This document shows, piece by piece, positions 30,709 through 41,560 of a stretch of 64,000 nt of DNA. The stretch covers positions 12,484,501-12,548,500 of the forward strand of contig CM073886.1 of the NCBI GenBank assembly GCA_037176705.1. The letters are read 5' to 3'. The notes under the pieces were generated by a model. It did not search any database. It saw nothing but the letters and a program-made list of their open reading frames with translations, and was not told the origin of the DNA. The stretch is from Molossus alvarezi (Eukaryota > Chordata > Mammalia > Chiroptera > Molossidae). The first letter of the stretch is position 1. Every line of letters begins with the position of its first letter. Both the position numbers and the translations under genes were made by a program.

Positions 30709-31147
30709 GCCCTGGATGGTTTGGCTCAGCGATTAGAGCAGTGGTTTTCAACCTCCCTAATGCCACAACCCTTTAATACAGTTCCTCATGTGTAGTGACC
30801 CCCAACCATAAAATTATTTTTGTTGCTACTTCATAACTCTAAGTTTGCTACTGTTATGAATTGTCATCGGAAATATGTTTTCCGATGGTCTTAGGCAACC
30901 TCTGTGGAAAGGCTGTTTGACCCACAGGTTGAGAACCACTGGGTTAGAGCATCGGCCCACGGACCAGAGAGTCCTGGGTTCAGTTCCCACTAAGGGCACG
31001 TACCTTGGTTGCAGTTTGTCTCTGGCCCCAGTTGGGGTCATGTGGGTGGCAGCCAGTCGATGTGTCCCTCTCACATTGATATTTCTTTCTCCCTCCTGCT
31101 CTGAGAAAAAGTGCAAATATGTCCTTGGGTGAGGATAAAAAAAAAAA
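30709..31147 (+). mobile_element. Ves-A SINE, split by a SPIN element
   Basis: GCCCTGGATGGTTTGGCTC, interrupted after GATTAGAG, resumed at GAGCATCGGCCCACGG and finished TCCTTGGGTGAGGATA11. GCAACATAAT again follows at 31148-31157. Confidence 0.92.
30739..30941 (-). mobile_element. SPIN-type hAT element nested in a Ves-A
   Basis: Termini CAGTGGTTTTCAACC and GGTTGAGAACCACTG are inverted repeats. The 8-bp duplications GATTAGAG (30731-30738) and GGTTAGAG (30942-30949) are Ves sequence. The internal palindrome CATCGGAAATATGTTTTCCG is intact. No ORF. Confidence 0.93.
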
Positions 31148-31417
31148 GCAACATAATGTATGCATTCATCACCCCACAAAATTTCCTTGTGCACTTTCTA
31201 ATTTCTCTGTCCAGCCTCCTACACCCCCACCACTGTCACTAGAGGATACTTTGTGTTTTTTTAGAATTCTGTACAAATGGCACCACACAGGAAGCACATG
31301 TTCCCTTTGGGGGAGCTTCCTTCACTTAGCACATGGATTCTGAGATCCATGAAGGTCACCGTCTGTATCAGTAGTCACCCCTTCTGTGCCAGGTGGTGTT
31401 CTGAGATATGGAGGCTT

Positions 31418-31554
31418 GTCACTGTGGGAGATATGTACCCTTCAACTTGGGAGGTATGCACCCTTCAACCCTAGAGTTGTGACATTGATGAGAGAGACAC
31501 ATCAAGTGGTTGCCAACCCTAGAGTTGAAGGGTACATACCTCCCACAGTGACAG
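31418..31554. repeat. Imperfect inverted repeat around a SINE scrap
   Basis: The left arm TCACTGTGGGAGATATGTAC and CCTTCAACT is mirrored by the right arm AGTTGAAGGGTACATACC and TCCCACAGTGA. The left arm also holds a tandem repeat of GGGAGRTATGYACCCTTCAA. The loop ACATTGATGAGAGAGACACA is Ves-like. Arms of about 40 bases could form a long hairpin. Confidence 0.8.
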
Positions 31555-32497
31555 TACTTCACACTGGCAGGACCAGCACCCACCCAGCTCTGTTACTCTC
31601 TCATGGGAAGGTATGGGAGACTAGACCCAAATCTGGGTGCAGGGCTCCCAGACCAGAGCGTTTTTCTATTGCCCTCAAGGAGCCACAACTGAGCAAGAAG
31701 GTCATCGCCCAAAGAGATACCACCAGCCTTTGGACCAGTGTTACTCACAGGCCTGATCCCTAGGAAGAAGAAAGGAGGGGCCTGCTTCCCAACAAAGCAA
31801 TTTGCTCCTAGAGCTCTGTCTTCTCACAGTACAATCTTCAAAACCACAAAGAAATGACCAAGACAAAGATGCCAGAATGGTTAGGACAAACACTTCATTT
31901 CAAATAAGCCTCTATACAAAATGCAGGGTACCGACCTACAGATGAGATGTGCTTCTGTTTTTTTAAGCAGCAGCAATGATTTACATGCATGTATCTCACA
32001 ATCACAGACACATACTAACACTTATAAAACAAATAACTTACCATTGCACCAAAAGATCAAAAAGTTTATACTAAAAAATGTGACAGAAATCAGGCCAATG
32101 TTAGTTGTAAAAATCTCTATTTTATGTCCTCCATGCAAAATTAGGAATTTGGCCTTTATGCAAATGATCAACCAAGGATTAATAAATAGCCTCTCCATGA
32201 AGCCCCCTCCCCGCCATACATCCCATTTATATATCCATCATGAGTTCTACTTAGATGATAGACACTTGGGGTCACTGTTGGGGACAGGAACAGGTGACGT
32301 CAGAAGCTGAACAGACAGCTTCCCTCATATAGGGACCACACTTACTACCTCTTTGACAAAGCTCAGAGATAACTCAGGATAGGAGGAAATGAAAGGCTGA
32401 GAAAATGAGTCACCTGGTTGTGCCAAGTGCAAGCTTCTTGTTCAACCATCATGTCATCTGTGCCAAGAGGTCACTTCGCGACTTCACACTGCTGCAG
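31555..32497. other. Intron 2, no recognisable element
   Basis: Nothing identified. Confidence 0.4.
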
Positions 32498-32499
32498 AC

Positions 32500-32682
32500 T
32501 TTTTTATCTTTATTGATTTTTAGAGAGAGAAGAAGGGAGAGGAAGAAAAAGATAGAAACATCGATGACAGAGAACTGGCTGCCCACTGGGAATCAGGCTC
32601 ACAACTCAGGCATGTGCCTGACGGGGAATCGAACCGGTGACCTCTTGGTACATTGGTCAATACTGAGCCACACTGGCCACGT
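32500..32682 (-). mobile_element. Ves-B SINE
   Basis: Reversed tail ATCTTTATTGATTTTTAGAG to GAGCCACACTGGCCACG. CTGCAGACTTTTTTA-like words flank it. Confidence 0.85.
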
Positions 32683-32702
32683 TCCTGCAGACTTTTTATT
32701 TT

Positions 32703-32950
32703 TTATATCCTCACCTAAGGACACTTATTTTTTTGCATTTATCTTCAGACAGAGTGGGAGGGAGAGGAGGAGGAAGTGAGAGAGAGAAACATTGATGTGA
32801 GAGAGACACATCGAGTGGTTGCCACCCACACGACCCCAACCGGGGCCGGGGACAAACTGCAACTGAGGTCCGTGCCCTTAGGGGGAACCGAACCCAGGAC
32901 TCTCCGGTGTGTGAGCCAAAGCTCCAACCGCTGAGCCAAACCGGCCCGGG
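32703..32950 (-). mobile_element. Ves-A SINE
   Basis: Reversed tail TATCCTCACCTAAGGACA to reversed head GAGCCAAACCGGCCCGGGC. Confidence 0.9.
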
Positions 32951-33294
32951 CAACTTTTCATTTTTATTAGACAGCTGGAGCACCTTGCCCACCACTGTGA
33001 ATAAGCTCTGAATTGCACAACACATCAAAGGCCCATTATGGTCAAATCAAACAGTAAGACCAAAGGATGTATGTTCAGTGGAACAGGTATAGCACAGACT
33101 AGGCCAGATAGCTGCTGGGTGGCCAGTCACATCTGCCCCCTCCAGAGGTGGACAGTAGAGAACCCTGGCTCTAAAGCAGCTCTCAGGGCCACAACTTGTC
33201 AGCTACTGACTTTGGACAAGTCACCATTCCTTCTCTGCAAAGTGGGATGACACTGGTTGTTTCTTTTTTTTTTTATTTAAAGAAAAAAAAATTT

Positions 33295-33525
33295 TTAAAT
33301 CCTCAGTAGAGGATACTTTTCTATTTATCTTTAGACAGAGTGGGAGGGAGGGAGAGAGAGAGAAAGATCCATGAAAGGGACACATCAACTAGTTGCCTCC
33401 CACAGAACCCCGACCAGGGCTGGGGACGAAATGCAACCGAGGTACACGCCCTTGACCGGAATCAAACCTGCAACTATTTGGTCCATGGGCTGATGCTCTA
33501 CCCACTGAGCCAAACCGGCCAGGGC
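33295..33525 (-). mobile_element. Ves-A SINE
   Basis: Reversed tail AATCCTCAGTAGAGGATA to reversed head GAGCCAAACCGGCCAGGGC. ACAYTGGTTGTTTCTT flanks it. Confidence 0.9.
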
Positions 33526-34195
33526 AACATTGGTTGTTTCTTCATAAGGGTTCCAAGAGTTCAGGAATAGCACACACGAAGTACTTGCTGGCATGATATA
33601 GGAAGCCCTCAACACAGACTGGCAACCACATACTGCAGTTAGGACAGTGTCCCTTGCATTGAGTGGGAAAAGAACTGAGTGTTAAAGGCTGAAAGTCACA
33701 GCTGAATCCCACAATTCAAATTAATTTTCTGTGATAATCAATACAAATGCTTAACAACCCAGACTAAAGGCTCTAGTCAGAAGAAAATCCTTCTCAGGGG
33801 AGCCCAACCTCACAACTGGAAAAGGCTCACTGTGGCCAATATGACAGTCAAACAAGAGAAGGCACAGGTGGGTCCCAACTGGTATCACTTTTTCTTGGTC
33901 GTAATTCTCACAGGTAGTTATACTACTTGAACCAGTAACACTTAAAAATCACAGCTGAAGACAATATTCTGGATTAGGATCCTACCTGCACAGAGCAAAA
34001 AAGATTACACATGTGCCAGGAAGATTCCTGAAGGGTTTAGGAAAAAAAAGTGCCAACTCTGAGCAGTGGGATATCAGGTCATATTTTGCTGATCTGTAGT
34101 TTCTAATTTTCCTGCACCAAATGCATTTCTTACAAAGGCATACTTTGTTTAATGTGCTTTACAGATATTGCATTTTCTTAAATATTGAAGGTAAG
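33526..34195. other. Intron 2, no recognisable element
   Basis: Nothing identified. Confidence 0.4.
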
Positions 34196-34450
34196 ACCCT
34201 CTACCAGCAAAAAGATTACGACTTGTTGAAGGCTCAGTAATGGTTCACATTTTTTAAGCAATAAAGTATTTTTAAATTAAGACATGTGCATTTTTTAGAC
34301 ATAATGCTACTGCATACTTAATAGACTGTAGTGTAAACACAACTTTTATATGCACTGGGAAACAAAAAATTCATGACTCACTTTATTGCAATATTTGTTT
34401 TATTGCAGTGGTCTAGAGCCAAACTCACAATATCTCCAAGGTATGCCTGC
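34196..34450 (-). mobile_element. Tigger1-like DNA transposon end
   Basis: The end AATATCTCCAAGGTATGCCT is the Tigger inverted-repeat terminus. Inside it, TTATATGCACTGGGAAAC, GACATAATGCTACTGCA and AGCAAAAAGATTACGACTTG follow the order of the terminal ~260 bases of Tigger1. An old, non-coding fragment. Confidence 0.75.
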
Positions 34451-35440
34451 ATAACTTTGACAGTAATGTATCTCTGTATGTTATCTCTGCAAAGCAGTTA
34501 CTGAAATGTATGGAACAATAAATATGAAGACCATTTTGAAAATTATAAGGCACTCTACAGAAATCAGTTATGGGACTTACTAGTGAGAGTTCAAACATGG
34601 TGAGTTAACAAAACTAGAGACTCCTTTCCTCTTTGCTCAGTAAACACTGTACATCTAGATCAGCTTCACCCTGCTCACTGCCAGTTTCTTAAATGTCAGC
34701 AGAAGTATCTTCAGGGCCTGGATTTTTACAACTGTTTCAAGTCAGACTTTTACATTCACGTGGATCTGATAAAGAGGAACTTTATGTAGTAGTGTTTAAA
34801 AAGTGGAACAAAAAACATTTTCAAGAATATGCAATCATGATTTTTAATGAATTGTTCTCATTGCAATGATGGGGCTCAGCTTGCACCACACTGCCCACCC
34901 CTGGAGACCTCAGATCCTCATTCCAGCCTTGACACCTCAAATACACTCCAAAGAATTTACCAGTGTCAATCATACTTCACAAATTCAAACAGTAACAGTT
35001 GCCATAAACTTTTAGAAGTGGCAATTCCCAACAAATTGCAGGCAATTTAGAGTAATTTACTGAGACGCTAACTATGCCTACCCCTCTGAGGTCTTTCAGA
35101 CATGAGTTAAGAGAACTACAGGAGACCCTAGACCTGGGTCCTTGCTGACTTCAAAATGGCATATTGTGTGACAAACTCACAATCTCTTTAACACAAGCTG
35201 GAATCAATCAATAACCCAAAACAAAATGTAAGAGGCTGACGATGGCAATCCCAATTACCCACAAAATTCTGGTAAGGAGACCAATTCTCAACGTGGAAGC
35301 TATACAACCGAAATAATAACTTTTGAAAAACATGACCTATTAAAATTTTTTAAATGTACAATTATGAATTTCATCAAATTCAAAATTTTGTTCATAAACT
35401 ATGATTTGTTCCCTTGAAGTAATTCAGAAATCACTAAGCC
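34451..35440. other. Intron 2, no recognisable element
   Basis: AT-rich sequence without a named repeat. Confidence 0.4.
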
Positions 35441-35602
35441 CCTGACCAAGTAGCTGGTTTAAGTTATCATCCTGATATACCACAGTTGCAGGTTCTATCC
35501 CAGGTCAGGGCACATACAAGAATCAAGGAATGAATGCATAATTAAGTGGAACAATAAATCAATGTTTCTCTCTCTCAAAAATTAGTAAGTGAAGAAAAAA
35601 AT
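35441..35602 (+). mobile_element. Ves-C-like older tRNA SINE
   Basis: CTGACCAAGTAGCTGG head, CATCCTGATATACC, GGTTCTATCCCAGGTCAGGG, then ATAATTAAGTGGAACAATAA and TCAATGTTTCTCTCTC. Clearly more diverged than Ves-A copies. Confidence 0.7.
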
Positions 35603-35653
35603 AGACAAAATAAATACATTTAATTTAATTTTTAAAAAAAGAAAGAAATCACT

Positions 35654-35824
35654 GCCCTGGCCAGTTCAGTGCCCGTTTGTCCCCAGCCCTGGTAAGGGTC
35701 ATGTGGGTGGCAGCCAGTCGATGTCTCTCTCTCACATCAATGTTTCTCTCTCTTCCTCCCTCTCTCCCTCTCACTCTATCTTAAGATGAATCCTCCCCCT
35801 CGGGGAGGATTAAAAAAAAAAAAA
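35654..35824 (+). mobile_element. Ves-A SINE, head deleted internally
   Basis: GCCCTGGCCAGTTCAGTGC jumps straight to GTTTGTCCCCAGCCC; the end is a palindromic TCCTCCCCCTCGGGGAGGAT. Confidence 0.82.
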
Positions 35825-35974
35825 GAATTCTCTAAGCTAACAGCTCTTGTGGCAGCCTGGAACACGATAGGGAGCTTGTGTGTAGTTTCTTCGACTTTGA
35901 GCCTCTGTACAGAGTGTGAAAACCAGAGGAAGAAAAAAAATCGTTGGGTATTTTGTTTCTATAAGAGGTATTTG

Positions 35975-36266
35975 GCCCTGGCCAGTTTGGCTCAGCGGTT
36001 AGAGCATCGGCCTGCGGTCCGGAGAGACCCGGGTTCGGTTCCCGCTAAGGGCACGTACTTCGGTTGCAGTTTGTCCCCGGCCCTGGTTGGTCGTGCGGGT
36101 GGCAGCCACTTGATTTGTCCCTTCACGTCGATGTTTCTCACTCTCTCTCCCTTCCTCTCCCTCCCTCCCATTCTATCTGTACAAAAAATAAATAAATAAA
36201 TAATTAATTAATTAATTAAATAATTTTTAAAAATGTTAACATTATAAAAAAAATAAATAAATAAAA
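35975..36266 (+). mobile_element. Ves-A SINE with long AT-rich tail
   Basis: Near-consensus head and body; after TCTATCTGTACAAAAAA the usual GGGTGAGGAT end is replaced by AAAT/TTAA repeats. AAGAGGTATTTG duplicates at both sides. Confidence 0.88.
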
Positions 36267-36518
36267 AGAGGTATTTGACCTTTCTGCTTATGAGTTTTCT
36301 TTCACAATGTTTCAAAAGAATTTTGTTTTTAAAGGAGTTTCACTCTATCCAAATGAACTTAACATGACCATCTTAGGAGAAAGCTGACTACACAGGACCT
36401 ATAGAATGTTTCTATATGTACACACAATGCACACTAATAACTGGAACAGGAAAAAATAAGTGGGCTGAGAAACTTTCATGTGCCAATCTTTTATTCATCA
36501 CAGAAATGTTTCATCTTT

Positions 36519-36576
36519 TTTTTATCCTTACTCGAGGGCTTTTTTTCCATTTTTGTTTAGAAGGGGGGTGGGGGTA

Positions 36577-36621
<45 letters not shown>

Positions 36622-36777
36622 TCAACATGAAAGGGGCACATCAAGTGGCTGCCTCCCACACGACCCCAACCAGGGCCAGAGACAAATCGCAACTGAGGTT
36701 CGTGCCCTTGGCCAGAATTGAACCCACGACTCATTGGTCCGTGGGCCAAAACTACTGCTGAGCCAAACCGGCCAGGG
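36519..36777 (-). mobile_element. Ves-A SINE with expanded (GA)n
   Basis: Reversed tail TATCCTTACTCGAGGGC, (GA)n at 36579-36615, reversed head GAGCCAAACCGGCCAGGGC. CAGAAATGYTTCATCTTT flanks it. Confidence 0.9.
36579..36615. repeat. (GA)n microsatellite
   Basis: An uninterrupted GA run, the reverse-strand counterpart of the Ves-A pyrimidine block. Confidence 0.9.
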
Positions 36778-37592
36778 CAGAAATGCTTCATCTTTAAAGC
36801 ATCTCCAACACAGCTCTAGTGTAGCATCACAGAACTTACATTCCAAAGTAAATGGAATTTCAAAGAACTAAGGTGCAAGTCTGACATTCCTTCAGCCCTG
36901 TTCCCTCCATCCTTGGGAATCTCCACCAAAGTGTCTCTGTGCTGAGGGCCCTACCTACCCAAAGCCTCATAAGGTCCTGCTCAGCACTGCTGTTTCCACA
37001 GTGCGGATTGCAGGGGTGGCCTTGAGAGTGGGGTGGAGACGGTTCCAGGACAGATGAATCTATGGGCCTCTGTTTTCTGTCCACCCAATGACAGTGAGTG
37101 ACGTGGGTTCTGTCCTCCCAACGATACTCAGTGACATGGGCTCAAAATGTCTGAATAGTTAGCCTGCTGAACTCAGCTAGATGCTAAACACAGCACTTCC
37201 ATGTTGTGGCATGTTTGTGTACACATAGGACACATGGAGCTGAAGCTACCTGGCAGGTGTTTGCTGGGTGACATTATATCCACCAAAGCTCTGAGTTTGG
37301 TCCTCATTCAGGTCAGGTAGTTAAGTTCACCCTCTTCCTCAGTGAACTTGGCCAGTCAGTAATCCATCCAGTCACATTTGTTATAAGGGGAATAGGGCAA
37401 GAATACTTGGATGAATAAACGCAATGTAATCCTAAAAATGTTTACAGTAATTTGTAAAGTCATCTTCATACTTGAAAAATGACTATATGTACAATAGACC
37501 TAAATGTACATCATATTCTGTGAGACTGACCTAATTTTAGGTCACACCTATTTCTCATAAGATGATTCCTACTTTAAAATATATTGAGTATT
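36778..37592. other. Intron 2, no recognisable element
   Basis: Nothing identified. Confidence 0.4.
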
Positions 37593-37834
37593 GCCCTGGC
37601 CGGTTTGGCTCAGTGGTTAGAGCGTCCGCCTGCGGTCCGGAGAGGCCCAGGTTCGGTTCCCGCTAAGGGCATGTACCTCGGTTGCAGTTTGTCCCCGGCC
37701 CTGGTTGGTCGTGCGGGTGGCAGCCACTCGATGTGTCCCTTTCGCATCGATGTTTCCCTCTCTCTCTCTTCCTCTCTCTCCCTCCCACTCTGTCTGTACA
37801 AAAAATGGAAAAATGTCCTCGGATGAGGATTAAA
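37593..37834 (+). mobile_element. Ves-A SINE
   Basis: GCCCTGGCCGGTTTGGCTC to TCCTCGGATGAGGATT; a (TA)n/(GA)n run to 37872 replaces the A-tail. Confidence 0.92.
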
Positions 37835-37917
37835 ATATATATATATGTATATATATATAGAGAGAGAGAGAGTATTAAAAATATAAGAATATATTCATAT
37901 TTACTAGACATTCTTTT

Positions 37918-38124
37918 TTTTAAATTTCTTTTTTCTTTATTGATTTTTACAGGGAGAGAAAGAGAGAGAAACATCTATGAGAGAGAACAATGATTGGCCA
38001 CCTCCTGCATGCCACCCACTGGGGCCTAGGCCCACAACCTAGGCATGTGCCCTGATCAGGAATCAAATTGGTGACCTCTTGGTGCATGGGTCAATACTTA
38101 ACCACTGAGCCACACCAGCTGGGC
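37918..38124 (-). mobile_element. Ves-B SINE
   Basis: Reversed tail TTCTTTATTGATTTTTACAG to reversed head GAGCCACACCAGCTGGGC. AGACATTCTT flanks it. Confidence 0.9.
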
Positions 38125-39206
38125 ATAAAGACATTCTTGAAGGACATACATAAGTTAATCAAATTATTTACCTCTAAATAGTGAGTTCTGGCAGGGCAGA
38201 TAGGCAAACAATATTCAGAATGGGAGGAAGTCCTCTGAAAAACATTTGTGTTTTATAACCCACGGAGCATTTACTTCAATTTCTGCTCGTGTACCTGACC
38301 ATAGCAGGCCTTCAACACAGTCTGTGGAAGAAACACCACTGAAAAGAGTAGCTCTCAGGACAAGCGACATGGCCACTGTGAGGCAGAACAGCCTCCTCTC
38401 TGCTCAGGGGCCACCTGAAGGCATATCCAGAGAAACAGGGACACTCATCAGCAACCGCTCATCTCTTCACAGACTTTCAGAAGTATCTAATAAGATTCAT
38501 CAAAATCAAGCGCTAAATAAATAGCTGATATAAAGTGAGCCTTGGATTTCTGCTTGCAAGGTACACTACCTTATTGTACACCCAACCACTTGCAAGGACA
38601 ATTAGAAAAACAGACAAAAATTTTTAATCTGTTTAAAGGTACCAGAGAACTACCACGGCAATAAGGTCTTAAGGAGCCAAAATATGAGAGAAAAGTGGGA
38701 AACAGATGTGAGTCCACCATTTGGTCCCGTTTTTCTCCTCGAGTTTCTCAAGCAGTGCCTCAGAAGCTGAGAATGTAGTTCTCAGAATTCTCAAGTGGGT
38801 GTTCTAAGTGCACAGAGGTGGGCCCTAGTGAAGACCCAGGATTTCAGTTGGGAGCCCAATAAGCTATGTAGGAGAAGAGATGAATCTGAATTAGACCAGC
38901 CTTTCCAAAGATGGAAGGATGCTTAGCATCCAATCAGATTGGTTCCTTACTGGAGGAAAGTGATGTGTCCCCACACAAAAGAGCAGTCAAAAGCAAAAGT
39001 AAACCCTCAATGGAGAAAAATATGGTGAGGTACTTCAAATGAGTTCTGAATTTTTCATATACAATGTCTGGTACTCAATAAAAAAAAAAATGGCCATACC
39101 AAAAGACAGGACCAAATGACTGAGAAACAATAGAAGAGCCAAAAACTACTCCAATTTTGAAATGCTAGGATATTAAAATATATGTGATTAATATGTTCAA
39201 CAAGTT
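38125..39206. other. Intron 2, no recognisable element
   Basis: About 1.1 kb, no repeat identified. Confidence 0.4.
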
Positions 39207-39218
39207 AAAAGACATGCG

Positions 39219-39314
39219 GCCCTGGCCAGTTTGGCTCAGTGGCTGGAGCATCAGCCTGCCTACTAGAGAGTACCGGGTTTGGTTCCCACTAGAGGCACAT
39301 ACCAAAAAAAAAAA
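39219..39314 (+). mobile_element. Mini-Ves (tRNA part only)
   Basis: GCCCTGGCCAGTTTGGCTC, GGTTTGGTTCCCACTAGAGG, CACATACC, then a pure A-tail. AAAAGACATGCGG (39207-39218) and AAAAGACATGTGG (39315-39327) flank it. Confidence 0.88.
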
Positions 39315-39382
39315 AAAAGACATGTGGAAGATTTTGAGCAGAGAACTAGAAATTCTTTAAAATTCTTTAGAAAAAGAATCGC

Positions 39383-39590
39383 GCCCAGCTGGTGTAGCTC
39401 AGTGGTTGAGCATCGACCCATGCACCAAAAGGTCGCCAGTTCCATTCCCAGTCAGGGCACATGCCCAGGTTGTGGGCCAAATCCCCAGTGGGGGGCATGC
39501 AGGAAGCAGCCATTCAATGTTCTCTCCCATTGATGTTTCTCTCTCTTTCCCTCTCCCTTCCTCTCTCTGTAAGATAAAGAAAAAAATTTT
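39383..39590 (+). mobile_element. Ves-B SINE
   Basis: GCCCAGCTGGTGTAGCTC to GTAAGATAAAGAAAAAAA. Confidence 0.87.
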
Positions 39591-40195
39591 TTTCAATCAT
39601 AAAAACACAGCAGAAACAAAAAATATAGCAATTAAAGTTAAGAACTCAAAAGACAAGCTTCCTAGTAAAGAGAAATGAAGAGAAATTAGTGAAATTAGTG
39701 AACTGAAGAGAAATTAATGAGCTGGTAGACAGTGCTGGAAAACACGCACACTTGAAACATGGTGAGGAAGAAAAGGACAGAAACCATGAAACAGTTTAAA
39801 CAAGAAGAAAGGGCTAACATATGAATAATTTGAATCCTGGAGAGGAGAAAGAATAGAGCAGAAGCAATATTTGAAGAGTTAAGAACTTCCTAAAATTCAC
39901 AAAAATTAGCAAGCCACAAATTCAAAAAGCACATCAAACCCCAAGCAAGATAAACACACACAACAGTAAAGCTTAAGTAGCTTTACTAAACGACAAAAAG
40001 GAAAACTTTAATATTAGCACCCAAAAAATGACAAATTATGTTTGAACTTGCAGCAGTAAGACTGACACTTGACTTCTCCATAGAAACAATGGTGGCCAGA
40101 AGAAAATGGAAGGACATTGATAAAGCAGGGAGAGGAAACTGCCCACCTAGAGTTCAATACCCATCAGGAGCAGTCTTCAAAGGTTAAAAGTAAAT
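39591..40195. other. Intron 2, A-rich, no recognisable element
   Basis: Nothing identified; the strand is A-rich throughout, which could be eroded L1, but I see no diagnostic words. Confidence 0.35.
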
Positions 40196-40604
40196 ACAGT
40201 GGAACCTTGATTCTCAAACTTAATTCATTTGGAAGGCTGTTCAAGAAGCAATTTGTTCAAAAATCAAATCATTTTTTCCCATTAGAAATAATGTAACTTG
40301 AATTGATTCATTCCAGACCCTCAAATGATTCGGTTTTATATACAGTACAGATCTAATGTACTGTTTAGTCTAAAAACAAACACTTCTTTTCCTAAATTTA
40401 TCGAACCACCCCTACTAGCCTTAAATGAATCACATTCAGCACTCAATCCAGGGGTGTCTTTGAGAAAGTCAGCATGAAACATCTTCATTTTTTCACATAT
40501 CACTGCCTCCAAAATGCTGTCACTGGTTAACCGCTTTTCATTTTATACAAATAAACAATAGTTTTTCTTCAACCAGCGGCCGGACTCAAAGTAAATCTTA
40601 AAGC
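40196..40604. mobile_element. Probable old DNA transposon fragment
   Basis: AGTGGAACCTTGATTCTC, GGCTGTTCAAGAAGCAATTT, TCCCATTAGAAATAATGTAA and GTCTAAAAACAAACACTTC look like the terminal part of a Tigger/pogo-type family. The family name is uncertain. The half-L1 inserted directly beside its right part. Confidence 0.4.
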
Positions 40605-40624
40605 AAGAAATATTACTAGATACA

Positions 40625-41560
40625 GGGGACTTCCGGTCAAGATGGCGGCATAGGGAAACGCAGTATCGCGTTCTCCCACAACCACATCCAAGTTACAACA
40701 AAACTACAGAACAACCATCATCCAAAACCGCCTGAAATCAAACTGAATGGAAGTCCTACAACTACGGAATTAAAAAAAAAAAAAAGCAGCTACATCCAGA
40801 CCGGTAGGAGGGGCGGCGGCGCGAGGGGTGGCGGCAGCAGCGCGGTGGCGCAACGGGCTGGTCCCACACCCACGTGTGGCGTATAAAAATCAGGAGGCTC
40901 CCGCGGCTGGGAAGGTCCTTCCTGAGGACTGAGGGGTCCCCGTCCCACACCAGGTGCCCCGCTCAGGTTTCCAGTGCCAGGAAGAGAAGTCCCCATAACT
41001 TCTGGCTGGAAAAACCAGCAGAAACTGAGGCTCAGGGAAGCTGAAGCGGCTGGAGCCCCAGGCAGCTCCCTAAAGGGCCCGCGCACGGACTGGTCGGACT
41101 CTCTCCCTCTAAGCTCGGAGGGGAGGCAGCTCAAGGGGCACCAGAGACACACAGGGAAGAACTGAGCTGTTTGGCACTGGAGCGAGGGCTGGAGAGGGGG
41201 CTTTCTCGGGGACAAACGTGCTGTAAGAGGCCTTTGTTCCTTTGGTGAGCCCTTCCCTAGGGCGGCAGACCGTTGCCATATCTGGGACTCCAGCCACCTG
41301 GCTCACACTGGTAGCCCCGCCCTGCTGACTCCCTGAGGCCCCGCCCCACCCCGCCCCACACAACTTTCAAGCCCACCAAAGCTGTTGCTACTTGCTTAAC
41401 CATAGGATTGGCCTGTCTTGGATCCTGCTTCAGGTTTTTCCTAAATTCTTTCAAACGAGCAGCATCTGGTCTCAGCGAGCCCCATACCTCTCGTTAAGTA
41501 ATACACAGAAACAAACACAGGGAGGCAGCCAAACTGAGGATACAAAGAAACAGGTCCCAA
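40625..41560 (+). promoter_or_regulatory. L1 5' UTR / internal promoter of the half-L1
   Basis: The YY1-like site CAAGATGGCGGC lies at 40638-40649, about 14 bases from the element start, as in other L1 promoters (family knowledge). The region 40795-41350 is rich in CpG and GGGGCGG-type boxes, unlike the surrounding AT-rich intron. Whether it fires is unknown. Confidence 0.65.

Larger units (their letters stand above)
30330..31380 (-). mobile_element. Old LINE-1 (L1M-like) 3' region, interrupted
   Basis: Visible at 30330-30455 (GTGTACAATGTGATGAGTTC, ACCATCATCAAAAGCAACAT) and 31148-31380 (TTAGAATTCTGTACAAATGG, TTCACTTAGCACATGGATTC, GTATCAGTAGTCAC). This word order is that of the inverted 3' part of old L1M. 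Two Ves-A copies separate the halves. Confidence 0.6.
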
